A stretch of 64,000 nucleotides of DNA from assembly GCA_027574665.1 (NCBI GenBank), contig CM050654.1, positions 13,076,142 to 13,140,141 of the forward strand, read 5' to 3'. Shown piece after piece: positions 1 to 13,853 of the stretch. The translations under genes were made by a program, and so were the position numbers. How positions within the stretch are numbered: position 1 is the first letter of the stretch; each line of letters opens with the position of its first letter. This DNA is from Rhynochetos jubatus (lineage: Eukaryota > Chordata > Aves > Eurypygiformes > Rhynochetidae). The notes beneath the pieces were generated by a model. It had not been told where the DNA came from and did not search any database. It worked only from the letters and a program-made list of their open reading frames with translations.

Positions 1-1641
1 AACAGTCTGGGTTTACATGGAAGGCACTCACACTACAGTGGTGGGGCAATTCAAAAAGAAACTAAATAGGGAGAAAAACCCTACAATCAGAACTTCTATG
101 AAGGTAAGAAATGTGCCTATTAAAATAACACCTTCTATTCAACAGATCTACTCAACAAATCCGTATTTTAAGTCAGAGCTGCTAACAACAATAAGGCTTT
201 GTTACCATTTACTTGTCCCAGTACTGCAGAACCCTTACAATTCAGCTGTGACAAGGAACCTGTGTCACTATGACCAACTTTCAATAAATGCAAAATCATT
301 GCTACAGTGATGGTTCACCCAACACAGTCACACCTTGTCCACCGTCACACCCCGAGCTATGTTTGAAGTGACCACAGGAAAGCTCTTGACCAACACAGCT
401 CGCAGTTTTGCGATGGCACTGATCTTAATTTGTGTTAATTAAACCAGCAGCTTTAACAGAGTGAGGAACAGCTGGATTTACTAGTTTGTGTTTTTATCAA
501 AAACAGCTAAATCCCCCTCTCACTGAATTCTGGTCTCAAACTTCTGATACGTAAGCTCTGGTACCGCATCTCTGTATCATTGGTTTGTTGTGGGGAGTAA
601 TGTACTCAGCTCTGATGCAAAATTTAAGGAGGCAGAAAGCATTTTTAGCATGCTGTGAAGATCTATTGTGCACATTTTGTTCAGTACTGCACACAAAACT
701 GGTAACAGTCCACCTGATGTTATGCTTCCAGGTTGCACTTACATGATCCCACACAGAGAACAAACTGGTGTTACAGGATGTCTACACATTTTAATCTAAG
801 CAACATTAGAAGAGAATCAGAAGGACAATTAATTCTGGCCTTGAATACAATGGTTATCCAATGAAGTACTAATTTTACTTGCCACTAGAGGTCCCTACTA
901 TGCTGTACTGAGCCCCTGGATGAACAGCCAGAGGAGCAACATTCCCTCTGGCATCCCTGCGTATTTACCTTACAGGTACATATTAAATAATGACCTTTAA
1001 ATAAATGGCAAATTCTACATTTTCCAGTTAACTATGCATGTTGCATAACATGCGACAATTGTGGAACACATGAGGAATGGAACAGACTCCCAGCAACAGC
1101 AAGGTCACAAGCTAGCTCAGGAGGAGGAGGATGTCTGAAAGGGGGTGAATTTCTGTGGTGTTGCCCCTGCATAAGTTTCCAAGTTTTGAACACCAGTATA
1201 AATTAATCTCCTGTATTTTCCACCCTTCTTCCTTAGAAGAGGCAGCGAGGCAAGTGTTCTCTCTTCCCCTGATTTTTTTGGCTGAGGAACAATTGAGAGA
1301 AGGTGTCATAGGGGAAACCTCACACAAGTTAAGGAGTAGGTGGTAAGAGACAAGTAGGGTTCAGTAGAGGCAAGCAGGTAAAGGCAGAGCAGTAGCGGTG
1401 TCGAAAAATACAGGATTCTGTGTGAGGGGGCCTAAATCACTGGGACAGAGGAAAAAAGACAAGGAACTGAAAGATGAGAGTTAACTGCAGGACCTCAGCA
1501 AACAAGCAGCAGTCCTCAGTACTAGTCAAAATCTCCTGCTTCTGCTTAGAAGAAATGTGTGTAGGGATAGCAGGTAGGTGAAGGGAACTACTTCTGTGTT
1601 ACAGCGTTTATACCACAAGCGTAACATAAGACCACACTCAC
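1..1641 (-). other. ANKRD44 intron downstream of W17 (partial)
   Basis: No stretch on the minus strand continues the protein after TPLHAS, so this is the 5' part of the next intron. I see no recognisable repeat, RNA gene or second coding region in it; the short reading frames are unsupported. Confidence 0.85.
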
Positions 1642-1843
1642 CTGAGGCATGGAGGGGGGTCCTTTTGGTGACATTGTCTTTTACAGTGACAGAGGCACCC
1701 TGGCTGATGAGAGCTTCCACGCACTCGGCATGTCCCTTAAATGCAGCCAGGTCCAAAGCAGTGCGTCCCTTCTCGTCCTTAATATCCAGATCTACCAGAG
1801 ACTGGAGAAGTACCTCCAAGGCTTGAGGATGACCGTTATAGGC
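1642..1843 (-). CDS. ANKRD44: ANKRD44 exon W17, ankyrin repeats 16-18 (last exon in window)
   Basis: 202 bp, entered in phase 0 and left in phase 1. It starts AYNGHPQALEVLLQSLVDLD, continues with KDEKGRTALDLAAFKGHAEC and TVKDNVTKRTPLHAS, and ends with one base of the next codon (window residues 566-632). GRTALDLAAFKGH and KRTPLHAS are ankyrin cores. DNVTKRTPLHAS is ANKRD44-type (ANKRD28 has DYILKRTPIHAA). Acceptor tttctag, donor gtgagt. The following exon, VINGHTLCLRLLLE in mammals, is not present between here and position 1. Confidence 0.96.
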
Positions 1844-2635
1844 CTAGAAAAATGAAACTAGTCATGTAAAGAACACAACTCTTGCCTTTCAAACTTTCAT
1901 CGAAAATGTGAATAAAACCGTCACTGTCAGAGTCTTCTAAACACAGTACAAATGACACAGTTCTCTTAATTCCTTATGACTCTCTCCAACTAGAAAGGAT
2001 TTTCCCAAATTACACTGTAGCCAAGAAACTAAAAAAATCCTAATGTTTAGGGACAGAAATCATGACTGTTTGTCAACCTCAAAGTTTTCTGTGATTCTGC
2101 ACAAGGAAACCGGGAAGAGGGATCATGAATTGAGCTCTTGGGAAAGGGGAGTTGTTGTGATCTCCAAGGCCACCTGTGCAGGATCCCCCTTCGAAAGCTT
2201 CCATGGCACACTCTCAGAGCCCTGCTGGGGTTTAAGCATGCTTTCCCACACCTTGCTGTGTACCAGACAGTCTTGTTGCACTCTGCACACCTCCAGGAGA
2301 ACATCAAAGTATCCCATTCCACGAACAAAGCCACAGGCTTAAGCTGCAGCCCCAAATGTATGAACTAGTAAATAAAAGTTGCAACTTTCCATTTAATTTC
2401 ACTTCAGTGTCTGTGTTGTCTTCTTACCTGAGTGTTAGAGTCAGTAAGAGCCAAGAGCTTCAACTGCCAGAAACATAATGAGCGATTCCAGCCCAGAACC
2501 TGTGTTTGCTACCTCTAGGCCTACATCCCTTCCCCGCTTTTTCAAAACAAGTCTATGATTAAGCCTGCTTCGAAGGCAGATGAAGGAATTATGCTAGGAG
2601 ATCCTGAACAAACACTTGACATGTCTCATACTTAC
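1844..2635 (-). other. Intron W16-W17 (792 bp)
   Basis: Bounded by gtaagt and tttctag on the minus strand. Overlapping short reading frames at 2043-2368 on both strands look like chance in a locally balanced sequence. I recognise nothing else here. Confidence 0.85.
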
Positions 2636-2707
2636 AGCTAAATGCAAAGGACTTTTCGTAGCTGCAGAATCAGACTCCTCAAACACGTTGTTGGTTTTTT
2701 CCAGAAG
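2636..2707 (-). CDS. ANKRD44: ANKRD44 exon W16, linker between ankyrin repeats 15 and 16
   Basis: 72 bp, 24 codons, phase 0 at both ends. It reads LLEKTNNVFEESDSAATKSP then LHLA (window residues 542-565). The FEESDSAATKSP stretch is an acidic, Ser-rich linker that corresponds to FEESDSGATKSP in mammals. Acceptor cattttcag with a long pyrimidine tract, donor gtaagt. Skipping would be in frame but would cut the second helix of one repeat and the start of the next. Confidence 0.94.
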
Positions 2708-5700
2708 CTGAAAATGAAAAAAGACGACAGTCTTAAAACATCATTGCATGAGACAGGATAGTTCTCATGGACGATGAGCAGACGAAGGCATATTTTGTCC
2801 TCATATGCCCGCAGTGACTACTGAAGAACTGTGAGGAATAAATACTTCACAGCCTTTTCTGTAAAGTATTGTCAAGTTTTTCCCCACTGGGTACCATTAT
2901 AAAAGGAGTTTAAAAGCTTGTCGTGAACATCCTTGCCCTGGTTAATTAGTTTCCCTGAAATCACAGGGCCTGTTTGGGTGAGAAAGGAGCCCTCACAAAG
3001 GAAGGATTAGTGGAGTAGAGCCCTCAGTAAGTTTACAGTGGAAAAAGCGCAGTTTCACGATTACACAGGTAATGCGTATGCAAGCCACGTCTGATACAGC
3101 ATTTTGGATAATTCTGACACATAATTAGCGCTGGGAATAATTATAACTGAGCTATGAGTCATTCACAGTCATTTTTATAATTTACCAAAGTGGACCCTGC
3201 TGCTATGATGACAGTATTCCGAAACGCAACACACCCTTGAACTCTCCCAAACATCTAATAACAGGCACCGCGCTTTTATATGACTCTTCCTTCCAAGGGA
3301 TCCCAAAGCATTGTAAGGCTTATCGAACAGGGCGGTTCTGTCCATCTAGAAGGAGAAGCTCTGGATCAGCATCACTCCACAATGGCACACGAACCCTGGC
3401 AACTCACCCACTTGAGGCTGCAAAGAAAATCATACGCAGCATTGACAACAGTGTTGAGAACTCAAGGTCTGTTGAGTAGCACTGCTCATGTGCACGGCCT
3501 TTGACTTAATGACTACTCAGACAATTAGTCTCCAAATGCCTTTGTGACTGGCAACTAGCATTTTACAGAAAACTAGTAATAGGAGATGGTAGAAAGGAAA
3601 GAAAAGCAGGACAGGTAACTACAACTACTTGTAATCTTTCTAAGGTTACAAGTCAATTTTCTCACAGGTTTTTTGAGGTGTTTTTTCTTTTTTGACAGAG
3701 TAAGGAAATAACTAAAACTACAAGAGAGAAAGAGGAAAGGAAGTTTTTGTGACTAATTGGACAATTCTAGGGTATGACAACATGGAAGACTCTTGAAAGA
3801 GGCCAGTGAGAGCCCGTGGTAGGCACAGAATTTACCTGCCTACACTGCAAGATGATGGCATATCCTAACCTCTGATGTATGCCTGACCTTCTGGTGTAAC
3901 AAATTAGTCTTAACAGACCTACACCAATGTCACATTTATCCAAAAATCCAACTGGAATACAAGCTAATATTAATAATGCATAAGGTGTCACAAATCTCTT
4001 ATTACAAGGACACTAACCTGAATCCTATGGAAAAGGTAGAAAATTAAGCAGTAATTCAGAGAGTGTTAGAGGTTGGAAGGGATCTCTAGAGATCATCTAG
4101 TCCAACTCCCCTGCCAGAGCAGGATCCCCTAGAGCAGATCACACAGGAACAAGTCCAAGCGGCTTTGGAAAGTCTCCAGGGAAGGAGACTCCCCCCTGTC
4201 ACCCTCACGGTGCAGAAGTGTTTCCTCACGTGCAGGCTGAACCTTCCGTTCACCAGTTTATGGCCATTGCCCTGAGTCCTGTCACTGGGCTCCACTGAGA
4301 AGAGCCTGGCCCCATCCTCCTGACACCCACCCTTTAGATACTGATAAGCATAGATAAGATCCACCCTCAGCCTCCTCCTCTCCAAATGTAGTTTACTTGC
4401 ATATTTTGTGCCTAGTAAAATAGGAGGACTGGGAAAGAAATGTGTGTTGATGCAAAGACTACTCATAAGCAAGTGGGTGTATTAACAGGTAATATGGACT
4501 TCAACACACCCCTGCAGCTAAAGGTGGTGGTGGTGGGGAAATCAAGTCCCACATCAGTTTTTCACTGGGTTTGGGGCAGGGTTAGGAAACACGTTGGGTC
4601 TTACCATGTGGAGTCACTTCCAGTGTAAAACACTGGCTCTTCTTTTATAGAAGACAGCTGTACACAGGATGAAGCAGCAGCCAGCTCTGAATACATGAAC
4701 ACATTCTGCTTTTCTCTAGCGAGTAAAAAAAACTTAAGGGTTTTTTACCCACCAAACAAACCCAAGCACTAAGCCTGCTTCTCTGCCTGCCTAATACTGG
4801 CCTTTACTCTGAGTCCATAAGGCCAGCACAGCAGACTAATTCCATCACTTTTTAGTGCATTTATCATCATCTGTGGAAACTCCAGGATCAAAATCCTAAC
4901 ACAGAACTACTTTCCTTAACCTGTAAGAGGGCTCCAAAAGTCCCCTGGAACAAGGTGGATAATTGCCTTTTGAGTAGACAAAAAAAAGACCCACACAGAA
5001 AATTGATAAAATTAAGGCTCTAAAGCAAAAACTGTGGGATTGCAGCCCCCCTCACAAAGGGCATCTCCATGGCTTAGAGTTAAAGCAGCTTAGGCTGATG
5101 CAAAGTAGGCTTTAATGAGCTTATTACTAATAAGGCTCAATGTCTCCATCATAAAGTCAAGCGTAAACAAGAATTTGCTGTAAACCTGGTAGCTCTCCGA
5201 TACACAGCCAGGCAGTGCAAGAGGAGCAATTAAAAAGGAGACCAAGGAGATCAAAGAAACAGCCCTAACAAATTTTTAGTATGCCTTGCCAAGCACCGCT
5301 TTGTAACAATTAAATCCGAGTCCTCTGAAGGACAAACACCATGCCCAAAGAGACAGAAAGTACCAGGCCCACGTCACCGAGGAAATTCTCCAGTTTCACC
5401 AGTGCTTCTCTGGCTCTAGGAACGCAGTTCTGGTACATCACTTGTTAGAAGACCGCATAAAGCAGTGTGTTCCTGGGGGCTCTAGCCCCATAACGCGTCC
5501 GTCTTGGCGTGCACTTGTAAGAAGCTACCCGCGTTGCGCCTGTTTCTGAAAAAGGTGAATTTATTGCTCAAACCTGTTTGCCCCGACAGCCATGGAAGCT
5601 CAAATCCACAGACCACGCAGAGCAGCCCGAGCATGCCTGCTGTGCTGCGACACGCAGCGGCCTCCAGACGCTGACCACGCACCTCAGCGAGGGCAGACAA

Positions 5701-8700
5701 GTAAGCATGAGTTACTAACGGGTTATGGTTACTGGTGGCTGCTGGAGAATGTTCCAGCATCTCTCATTTCTAATTTCTTGTGCCACTGAAATTATGTACA
5801 TAATTATGTCATAAAGTCATCTTCACACTCGGAAAGAGGAACTTGAATGCTTTGAGAGTGAGATGTAGGCAAAGTACGACAAAACATGTCAATTATTCAG
5901 TTCTGTCGTTACAAACTAATAGCACTACAAGGCTGCTATTATAAACCGCCTTCTCTCTCCCAGCTCTGTATGAAGACTAGTAACAGTTACAGTTCTCTCT
6001 TTTAATTGTATGGTACAGGTATTTACAGGCATAAGAGGCTTTACTGCTCGATTTTATTCCATGGTTATAACAAAGGATTATATGGGAGGATATGGTATGG
6101 GGTGTGGGGTGTGTGTTCTCCCATACCTTTTTCTTTTTGACTCAGATGTGCCACACTACTCTTCTGGGGGAGCCCTTCCACTTCCTACCGAATCGTTTTG
6201 TATTAAGCCATATGAGTGCCACACTCAATGGGTTACACAGGAAATTCTCACCCAGTGAGTATTTATACGAAGCAGGATACCTCCACATGGCAGTGAGGGA
6301 TCCTACCCAGTACTAGCCAGCACAGTATGCTGGTCACCTCCTGGGATGTAGAAGTCCAACTGCTTTGTCAGTCAGGACACAGTTGAACCTGGAACTTTCA
6401 CACTTGAAGCACATATATCATGTTTCTTTCTGGCCAGAAATTCTACCTCAGAATTTCTGTAAAGCCTCGTACTTTGGTTTAAAGACGCTCTTAGCTAGTG
6501 AAAGTTTTGCACAATTCATATGCTTGTGTAAAAGGTATAAGAAGGCTTTTATTTAGAGAATTTATTATCCTTAAAAAAAATTTCCTCTTTAGCTAGAAAA
6601 TCTGAGCACTGGTGAAATATACTGACCATGTGCATTTCAGTGGTATTTTCGCTACTCTCCTCTCATTTGTGCCTCTACTGTGAAAAACACACAAGTGCTT
6701 TTTAAATTCAGACTCACTTGAAGACGTGTAATTTACATTTCATCTCTGAACCGCTTTGAAACTGGCCACAAAATTCCAGTAAACAGGCAAGTGTTGGTTC
6801 CATTTCACATTGCCAAATGCAAAGTTGCTTGAACGTCCAGGAGAGTGTCATGCCAGCCAGGTACGTGCACTAGAATCACAGCTCCTAAGACTGACCGAGG
6901 AAAAGCAACAGACTTCCCAGCAAAACTTGAGCCTGTAAGCAACAGCAAGAAGGAAATCCAACGGAAACGAAAGCAGCACACATGCAGTTGTGTGAAGTAC
7001 ACACGTCATGCTAGTGAAGAGTTGTGATTCTTCTTCCTCAGGCTTTATCAGAGTGAACACAAGGATTTGCAAAATACCAAGTTTAAATAAAAATGAAAAT
7101 ACACAACATGCAATCATTTTTCATTTACTCACTATATCCAATGGAGTTTTGCTTCCAATCTAATTAAAAATGTCAATTAGAATAATTAAAGACATAAGTA
7201 TTTAAGTATAATTGTAATCTGCAAATATTTCTTGAGGTTTTTGCTTTGTTTTTCCTGTAGAATAAACTGCATTGCAAGCAGTGCCTGAACAGACCCATAA
7301 ACCAAGACCTGATCCTATGTCCATCCGTCTCTACACCGTTCACCAATGGACGAAATACTCCTGAAGCCATGGGACTACTGCCTGTTGTCAGACAGCCCCT
7401 GGGAATAGATACCAGTTGCATTACTTCACGAGGGAGGAGGGGAAAGAGGAAAACAATGAGGATGTGAAGATCAATGTACTCCACTGACAAAACACAGATA
7501 CAAAATACGCACAGTGGGAGACTTTGCCTAACGAAGTCAGATTGCCTTGTAAGCCTGCAAATACCAACCAACCTCTGAAGCCTTTTTGAAAGTCTGCTCA
7601 TGCAGGCAAACAGCTTGCCTTGTATAAATAAGCCTGATTACGCCCCTAAAATCCCAGTGCCTGCAGCCCCTTCTGCGCTCTACGGTCTAACGCAATGTCA
7701 TATGCCATGATCAAACGTCCTTTTCGTTGGATTCGGTAGATTTGAGGGAGTCAGTACTCTTCACACATTTACATTTAACCACCACACACGCAGCTACACA
7801 GACAGCTATTTAAGACAGCAGCAGAAGTCCAGGACCTCTTGCCAAACTGAAGGGAAAACAACTCCTGCCGTTCCGCAATGGCCTTGTTATTCTCCATCAG
7901 AAGACAGCAGATGTAAGTGCTTTGCTTCTTCACCCCAGGAAAATAAAAATATAAACTAGAAAAAGATCAAACCCGTCAGAGAGACAGAAAATAAACCTCA
8001 GAGATGCTAGGCAACACTCCTATCCTACAAGCCCAAGTGCCAGCACGGTGCCTGAGCAAATGGTAAATTCCTGCACTCACTGAATTCACAAGCAGCATTA
8101 CCTTTCTAGAAAACATTTTCAGGATCAAAATTATCTCATTTCCAAAACATAAAATCTAAGCCAAAATGCACCACACTCAGCTAACATATATTGGCATATC
8201 TAGGCTCCTATTCATCATTTAACCAGTGGGTACATGTTGCACTAATGCTGACGTCTAAACTTAAGTAATTAAATCAATCACCTACCATGATGTGGCAGAC
8301 AAATTAGGTTATTTAAGTTGTTTTCAAGCATTAAGTTCCTAAGTTCTTTTCCCTGCAGAACCACTCAAATTAATGACTGCACTTCTCCACTAAAAAAAGG
8401 AGCTTCCCCGTGTGAAAAGCTCTCACAGACGTCGATACAAAGTCATTCACCACACAGAACACTATCACCCCTGGTTTCAAAGGAGAAGGCTGTTGGCTGT
8501 GGAGATGGACAGGCTTTGATGAAGGAGAGAAGCCAGAATGTATCATCCCCTGAATGAAGAGATTGGGATCAGAAGGAGGCCTAAGGGCTGCTGCCAGACA
8601 AGAACCTGGGCCAGATCCCCATGTGGCAAAAGGCTTTTTAACACCTACCCCAACCACACTTGCGATTCACTCGTCACTAATTACCAGTGTCCTGCTCGCA

Positions 8701-11700
8701 GATGGATGAATGAACCAATTCTTGTCGATAAAAGACATGTATAATTAGTAGCAGCCACACTGAACACTTACAGGGTCAATGATTCCAATTTCTCCACAGG
8801 TTACGGAGCCCAGTGTCTGAAGGCACAGCTTAACTATTTTCCAGCGGTAACAGCCACTCTAATAAAAGGTGTTTTCTTCCTCCTCAAACCCAGCCTCTCC
8901 TTTCATGGCACGGCCAAAACAGCCACCTGCCAGCAAGAAATCTCCCTCTGCCCCTTCTCCCTGCCCCACAAGCTGTGGGGATCCCCTTGCTTCAGGCAGG
9001 CGGGCAGAGCAAGGCTTGCCTTTTCCATCGGATATGGCTTTCGGTTCATACAGGTCTCCCATCCTCAAACGAATCGGAACCTGTGTCGATTCAATCTCTG
9101 TCAGCCAAAGAGTGAATTTCATTTGCTGATGGAATACAGAGAAGAGAAGATTAAAAGAAAAAGTAGCCATCAATTCTTACAGCCAGAGCAGAGATGTCAC
9201 TACAGGAGACAGGCATTTAATTCTGTCTGCCCTAACACTGCGCAGAAACCTATTTTTACCATCACAAAGCGCTTGACCGACGATCCAGATAGAATTTTAA
9301 TGTGAAATTACAATTGAAAATGTCCCTCTTTTCACAACAATAAGCATTTTATGATAAGAGATCATGTCAATGAAAAAACCACCCACCTATTTTTCTTTTT
9401 TTCAAAGCAGTCTGGTGATGCGATCAGCTCTAAAATACCAGCTAGCCATCGTGACCGATATGCCTGCCTACCGAACACCAAAGAAGTCAGTCCCAATCTA
9501 AACAAACGTAAGGTTATTTTTAGAAGCAGGAAAGCAGATGGGCGTTTCAGTTGCTTGCGAGAGCACATGCCCACCATTGAGCCTTTATGAATGGCTCCTT
9601 ACAGACGGAGAAAGAATTCAAGAATCTGCTACCACTCTTCTCTTTTTAGCAGCATCACGTCATTCACTGCAGGGCACGTACCCCACTAATAGCCCAGACA
9701 ACCTAAGGGTCCTCCAGGAAAAAAGCTTCTGTCACTGAGCTCTGTGGCTGAACACACAAACACAAATTTTATTTGCTTGGGTCAAAGGATATGGCTTTTT
9801 CACTCTTAATCCTTATTTCTCCTAATACCTTTCCTCTCCCCACAAAGAAATTTAGCTAAATTCCGACCAAGGTATTTGGCTCACAGTAAACTCAAAAGCC
9901 AAAAAATGAAAATACATTTTCACAGGTAAACCAGCCTTTCCCAAACTGCACTCAAACGTGTAAATATTGTGTAACGCTGAGAAGCTATGGTGCTTAAAGC
10001 ACAGGTCAGATCCTGCAGCGAAGGAAACTCCACCGGATAATGCATCTGCTACAGATTTTCTTTTTTAAGTGACCATTCATCTAGAAGTAAGCTACTTTAG
10101 ATACCTGCTATAAAAACTAGGGGGGAGAGGGGAAGAAAAAAATTAATCTTTCAAGGTCTTTGATACACTTGACATATTCTGGAACACTGAAATAACTCCC
10201 TAACATTCTGCTGAAGTTCGGCATTGTGTGTGTAGAGAAATGCTAGTAACCATTACTCATAAAATCAAGTTTATTGTGGCACTCACTTTGCCTTACTTTT
10301 GATCAGAATTAAAGCTTCATATTTTATATGAACTCCTTGAGAGTTTTACAGCCATAAAGCACTGTCTTGTTCTAGGGAAGACAATTCTTAGATATGTTCA
10401 TCTATGGTCTATCAATAATATACCAAAAATATTTACCCAAGGGATAAAAGAGTAATATAAAAGTTACATTTGCACTGAAAAAGAATGGGTTTATTTCAAT
10501 AATTCTGCCTGAAAATACATTCTTCAGGATGGAAGGGACTGGAACTATTTATGTGTATTTTCTATGTCAGAGTTCCTGTGATAGAAATCCTGTGGCTCCA
10601 AGTTAGCACTTTCAAGAAAGCCATCAATTTATCTCTGCTATTGCACGTGTGAAACCAAAATAAAAAATCTCCCTGCCTATCTGCAGACATATTTATATTG
10701 GAATTAGTGCTGCTGGGCTCCCGCTGTTCCTTCGATAAGAGCAACTAAAAATATTGTGAACCTTATTTTCCTTTTCATTAGCACTGAAGAGAAGAAAACC
10801 AAGAACGGTGTATTTCCAAGATATGGCCCATAAAGCCAGCCAAGTATTCTTCAGCCATAACCAGCTGTCTTTGTGCACCTACTGCACACACTAGCCCACC
10901 AAGTCAACCTGCCGTGTTAACTGGAATGGCAGCTGCGTGCACCACTACCAAGGAGAGCCCGGTGCAGCTCAGGAGAGAGAAAGAAGGCAGAGCGTCGCCC
11001 ATTGTCTCGATCTCTGCTGGTTTAGTTTTCAAAACTGACAAACAGAAGGCTTGAGGACTAAGATGGCATTTGATGACTTACTGTTCTTCCTGCTCTGTGG
11101 AAAAGAAGGGATCTCTAGCTACAAGTCATGCTGAGAAGCAGTTAAACCTTACCAGATGCTTTGTTCAACTTTGAGTAACTCGAGCAGTCGATGAACTGTG
11201 GTTAATAGCTGCCAGAAATAAAGGTCACTGCTCATGACGAAGTCCTTGTCACAGGTCCACCACAGAGAGCACAATAAGCTGTGACCAAGCCACCAGTCAG
11301 CCCCACGAGACAGCGAAGCTCCTTTCCATCTGCACCACGTGAACACTTAGGGCAGATTTAAAGAGCCATAAATAACTAACTCTGTCAAAACCACTTTGAT
11401 TGCATTGCAGGATTGTCTACATATGTCTACAGATGACACTACTTTGTCAGACGAAGCACAGGAATCAACAATTAGCTTGACACCTGGGAGTCTCATGTTG
11501 GAATAAATGAATAAACCTAGGCACGAGGATTATTTCCATTTCACGCCCACAGCACAATTGCTTTTCAGTTACTCCAGACTTTGGTCTTGGCCCTTTTGCC
11601 ACCCTGAATCCAAGCAACGCAAAGAAATCAGTGTAAAGGTGGTGCCTGCACCAATTAATTTGTCACTGTTACCAAACATCAAGTTATTAAACTTAGGACT

Positions 11701-13741
11701 TGGTAACTCACTAGAGCTAAGGGACAGCTGCTCACACGAACGGAAGAGAATCACCTTCTGACAGCGGGCGCAAAGATGACAAGTCTTGGTCCTACTGTTG
11801 ATCGAGCACAAATGCTTTCTGGTACATTTAGCTTTTGTATTCCAGAGAGGTCTGACAGCCTCTCAACCCCAATGGCAAAATCCTGGTTCCCACTAAACTT
11901 TCAGGCAGCCGCCCCAGTACACAACAGTGTGCTTTGCCTGCAAAAGGCTAGAATTCACAGCTGTTCTCTTTCAGCGGTGCACACAGAACAGCCGTATGAC
12001 TGCACCTCTGGAAATGATGCTTGACCTTGGGGTTCTGCACTGCGGCTTTGTCGCAAATCTGGGAACACTGACATAGAAAACACTGCATTTCACTGCCCAG
12101 ATATAGACCACTTGCTGCACAGCTGTCTCTAGCCCACCGTTTGCATTTCACGTTCCAAAATTAAAAGAAAACCCAACACCTCAGACATGCGCTGCATTCT
12201 CAGCTCTTCCTTGTGTCTGGCAAGCCTCAGCAACACCAGGACTTCATAGCAGGTCATTGTCTGCAACTGGTATTTTGTCAGAAAATGTGCACAGCAACAA
12301 GCAAAAGAAAATGAGGAGACCTTACTCCGTGCCTGCTATGATACGAAGGCTCAAAGAGAACTCCCCAGCAAAGATGCTTTTGTGGAGGTCTCTGCTCATG
12401 CCAGTCACACAACAACCTAGTGACAAGACACAGGTAAGGTTGCAACACGCATCGTTGTGGCCATACAGGCGTAGGCTTGTACGCAGCACAAAGGAGGCGA
12501 CTCTACATATGTGCCCTTCAAATACCAAGAACGTTTCCTTTTGTTCCAAATAAGCGGCAGGCTCAGCAGAGACCCCCCCAGTCCCCACGAGCAGAGACAC
12601 AAGAGATCAGCTCCAGCAGAAGGCTCTAACCAAGGAAAGGCCAAACTTGCTGCCACAAGCACCAAAGGAGCAGTGATCTCTTAGGTGTCCTAAATATACA
12701 TGCTAGCAGGTTGGAGCTAAAAAGCTTGAACATCCCACCCGAAACTCTGACCAGGGCTGCCCTGGGATCACTGCAGGCCAAGGCTCCCGAGCTGCTGTGA
12801 CCCTGACGTAGGCCAGCTGCAGTACTTCTGCCGTGGCAGTAACCGGTACATGTGGTGTGACAGCAGCATGTGCTGTGCAGAGCTCCTTTTCAATAATTAA
12901 GTACTCTGACTCTTCAACAAAGAAAGAAAGAACCAAGCAACATAAACCACTAAACAGCACACAGTATTCTTACTAAAGCAGGATTATCTATACAATTTCC
13001 TAATCAGAGATTATTTTTTTTAAGCAATTAAAGTCTATTTATATGTGATACGATAATTTTGGATCACCTTGTACAGCAAGCACTTAACACCCTTCTTCAT
13101 GACACTTATTTCTGCAAGTCACAAACTCCTATAAATCCATACTATACATCTCTCAAAACCTATTTCTGGCTAAATGTTTTTGGCTTCTTATGCGATGCAA
13201 TTTCTAATCATTCAGGCCCAGGATATTAAAAATAACAACAACAAAATCAGTTACACTGCATACAAGGTTAATCTCGGTTACGGAAACTTTGTCAGTGCTG
13301 ATATTATTTCATCAGAGGCAAAAAGGCACTGCAGGTATGAAGCTGGCCAAGCTGTTCACTCTCTCAGTTTGCAAGCCAGACGACGTGCCAGCTAAATAAG
13401 GCACGCACACCGCCATGCCCTGGGAACCATCCCTTGCTGGCGGCATGAACACACAGAGTACTTTGATCACAGTTACAAGTAAGTGAGCGTACATGAACTC
13501 CACTCAAAGACAACATTTAAACACCAGCTTGTTGAAGAAGGACTGGATTATCATCAAGATGAACATGTTTTTAAGATACATCTGGTTGCACATATTCATT
13601 TACTGCACCATATTACATGTTTGCACAGATTTCTGGATATCCAAAAACTCAAACAGTAACTGTCAGGGGCACTCATAATACCAGCATATGCACACAGATT
13701 ACCAGCAGATAAGAGACTTCCAAAACTGTCTGAGCACTCAC
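2708..13741 (-). other. Intron W15-W16 (11.0 kb, longest complete intron)
   Basis: No exon is missing here, because W15 ends LEL and W16 starts LLEK, as in mammals. It contains a CR1 fragment at about 4058-4388 (listed separately). The remainder is unique-looking intronic DNA with no RNA gene or other repeat that I can name. Confidence 0.85.
4058..4388 (-). mobile_element. CR1 LINE 3' fragment
   Basis: The plus strand reads as the reverse complement of the avian CR1 3' region: it has ggttggaagggatctctag, gatcatctagtccaactccc, the cctgtcactgggctccactg block and the catcctcctgacacccaccc block in the known order. The element's sense strand is therefore minus, the same as the gene, with its 3' end near 4058. 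The usual terminal 8-bp repeats are degraded. It is 5' truncated, as most CR1 copies are. Divergence is moderate by eye. Confidence 0.88.
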
Positions 13742-13853
13742 CAGTTCCAAACACTGCCGGTGCCCGTATGCAGCTGCGTAATGCACAGTGTTGTATCCCT
13801 CTTTGTCTTGGATGGATGGATTGGCATCGTTCTGCAGAAGGAACTCTAGACAC
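13742..13853 (-). CDS. ANKRD44: ANKRD44 exon W15, ankyrin repeats 14-15
   Basis: 112 bp, entered in phase 2 and left in phase 0. It reads [20 protein letters not shown] then [17 protein letters not shown] (ending at window residue 541). The core [13 protein letters not shown] is ankyrin-like with Val in place of Pro-Leu, as in the whole family. Acceptor gtccacag, donor gtgagt. The acceptor's pyrimidine tract is poor. The exon precedes the longest complete intron in the window (11 kb). Confidence 0.96.

Noticed and set aside
4081-4094. 14-bp perfect palindrome gatctctagagatc
   Set aside because: It arises from the normal CR1 3' sequence by one or two substitutions and needs no separate explanation.
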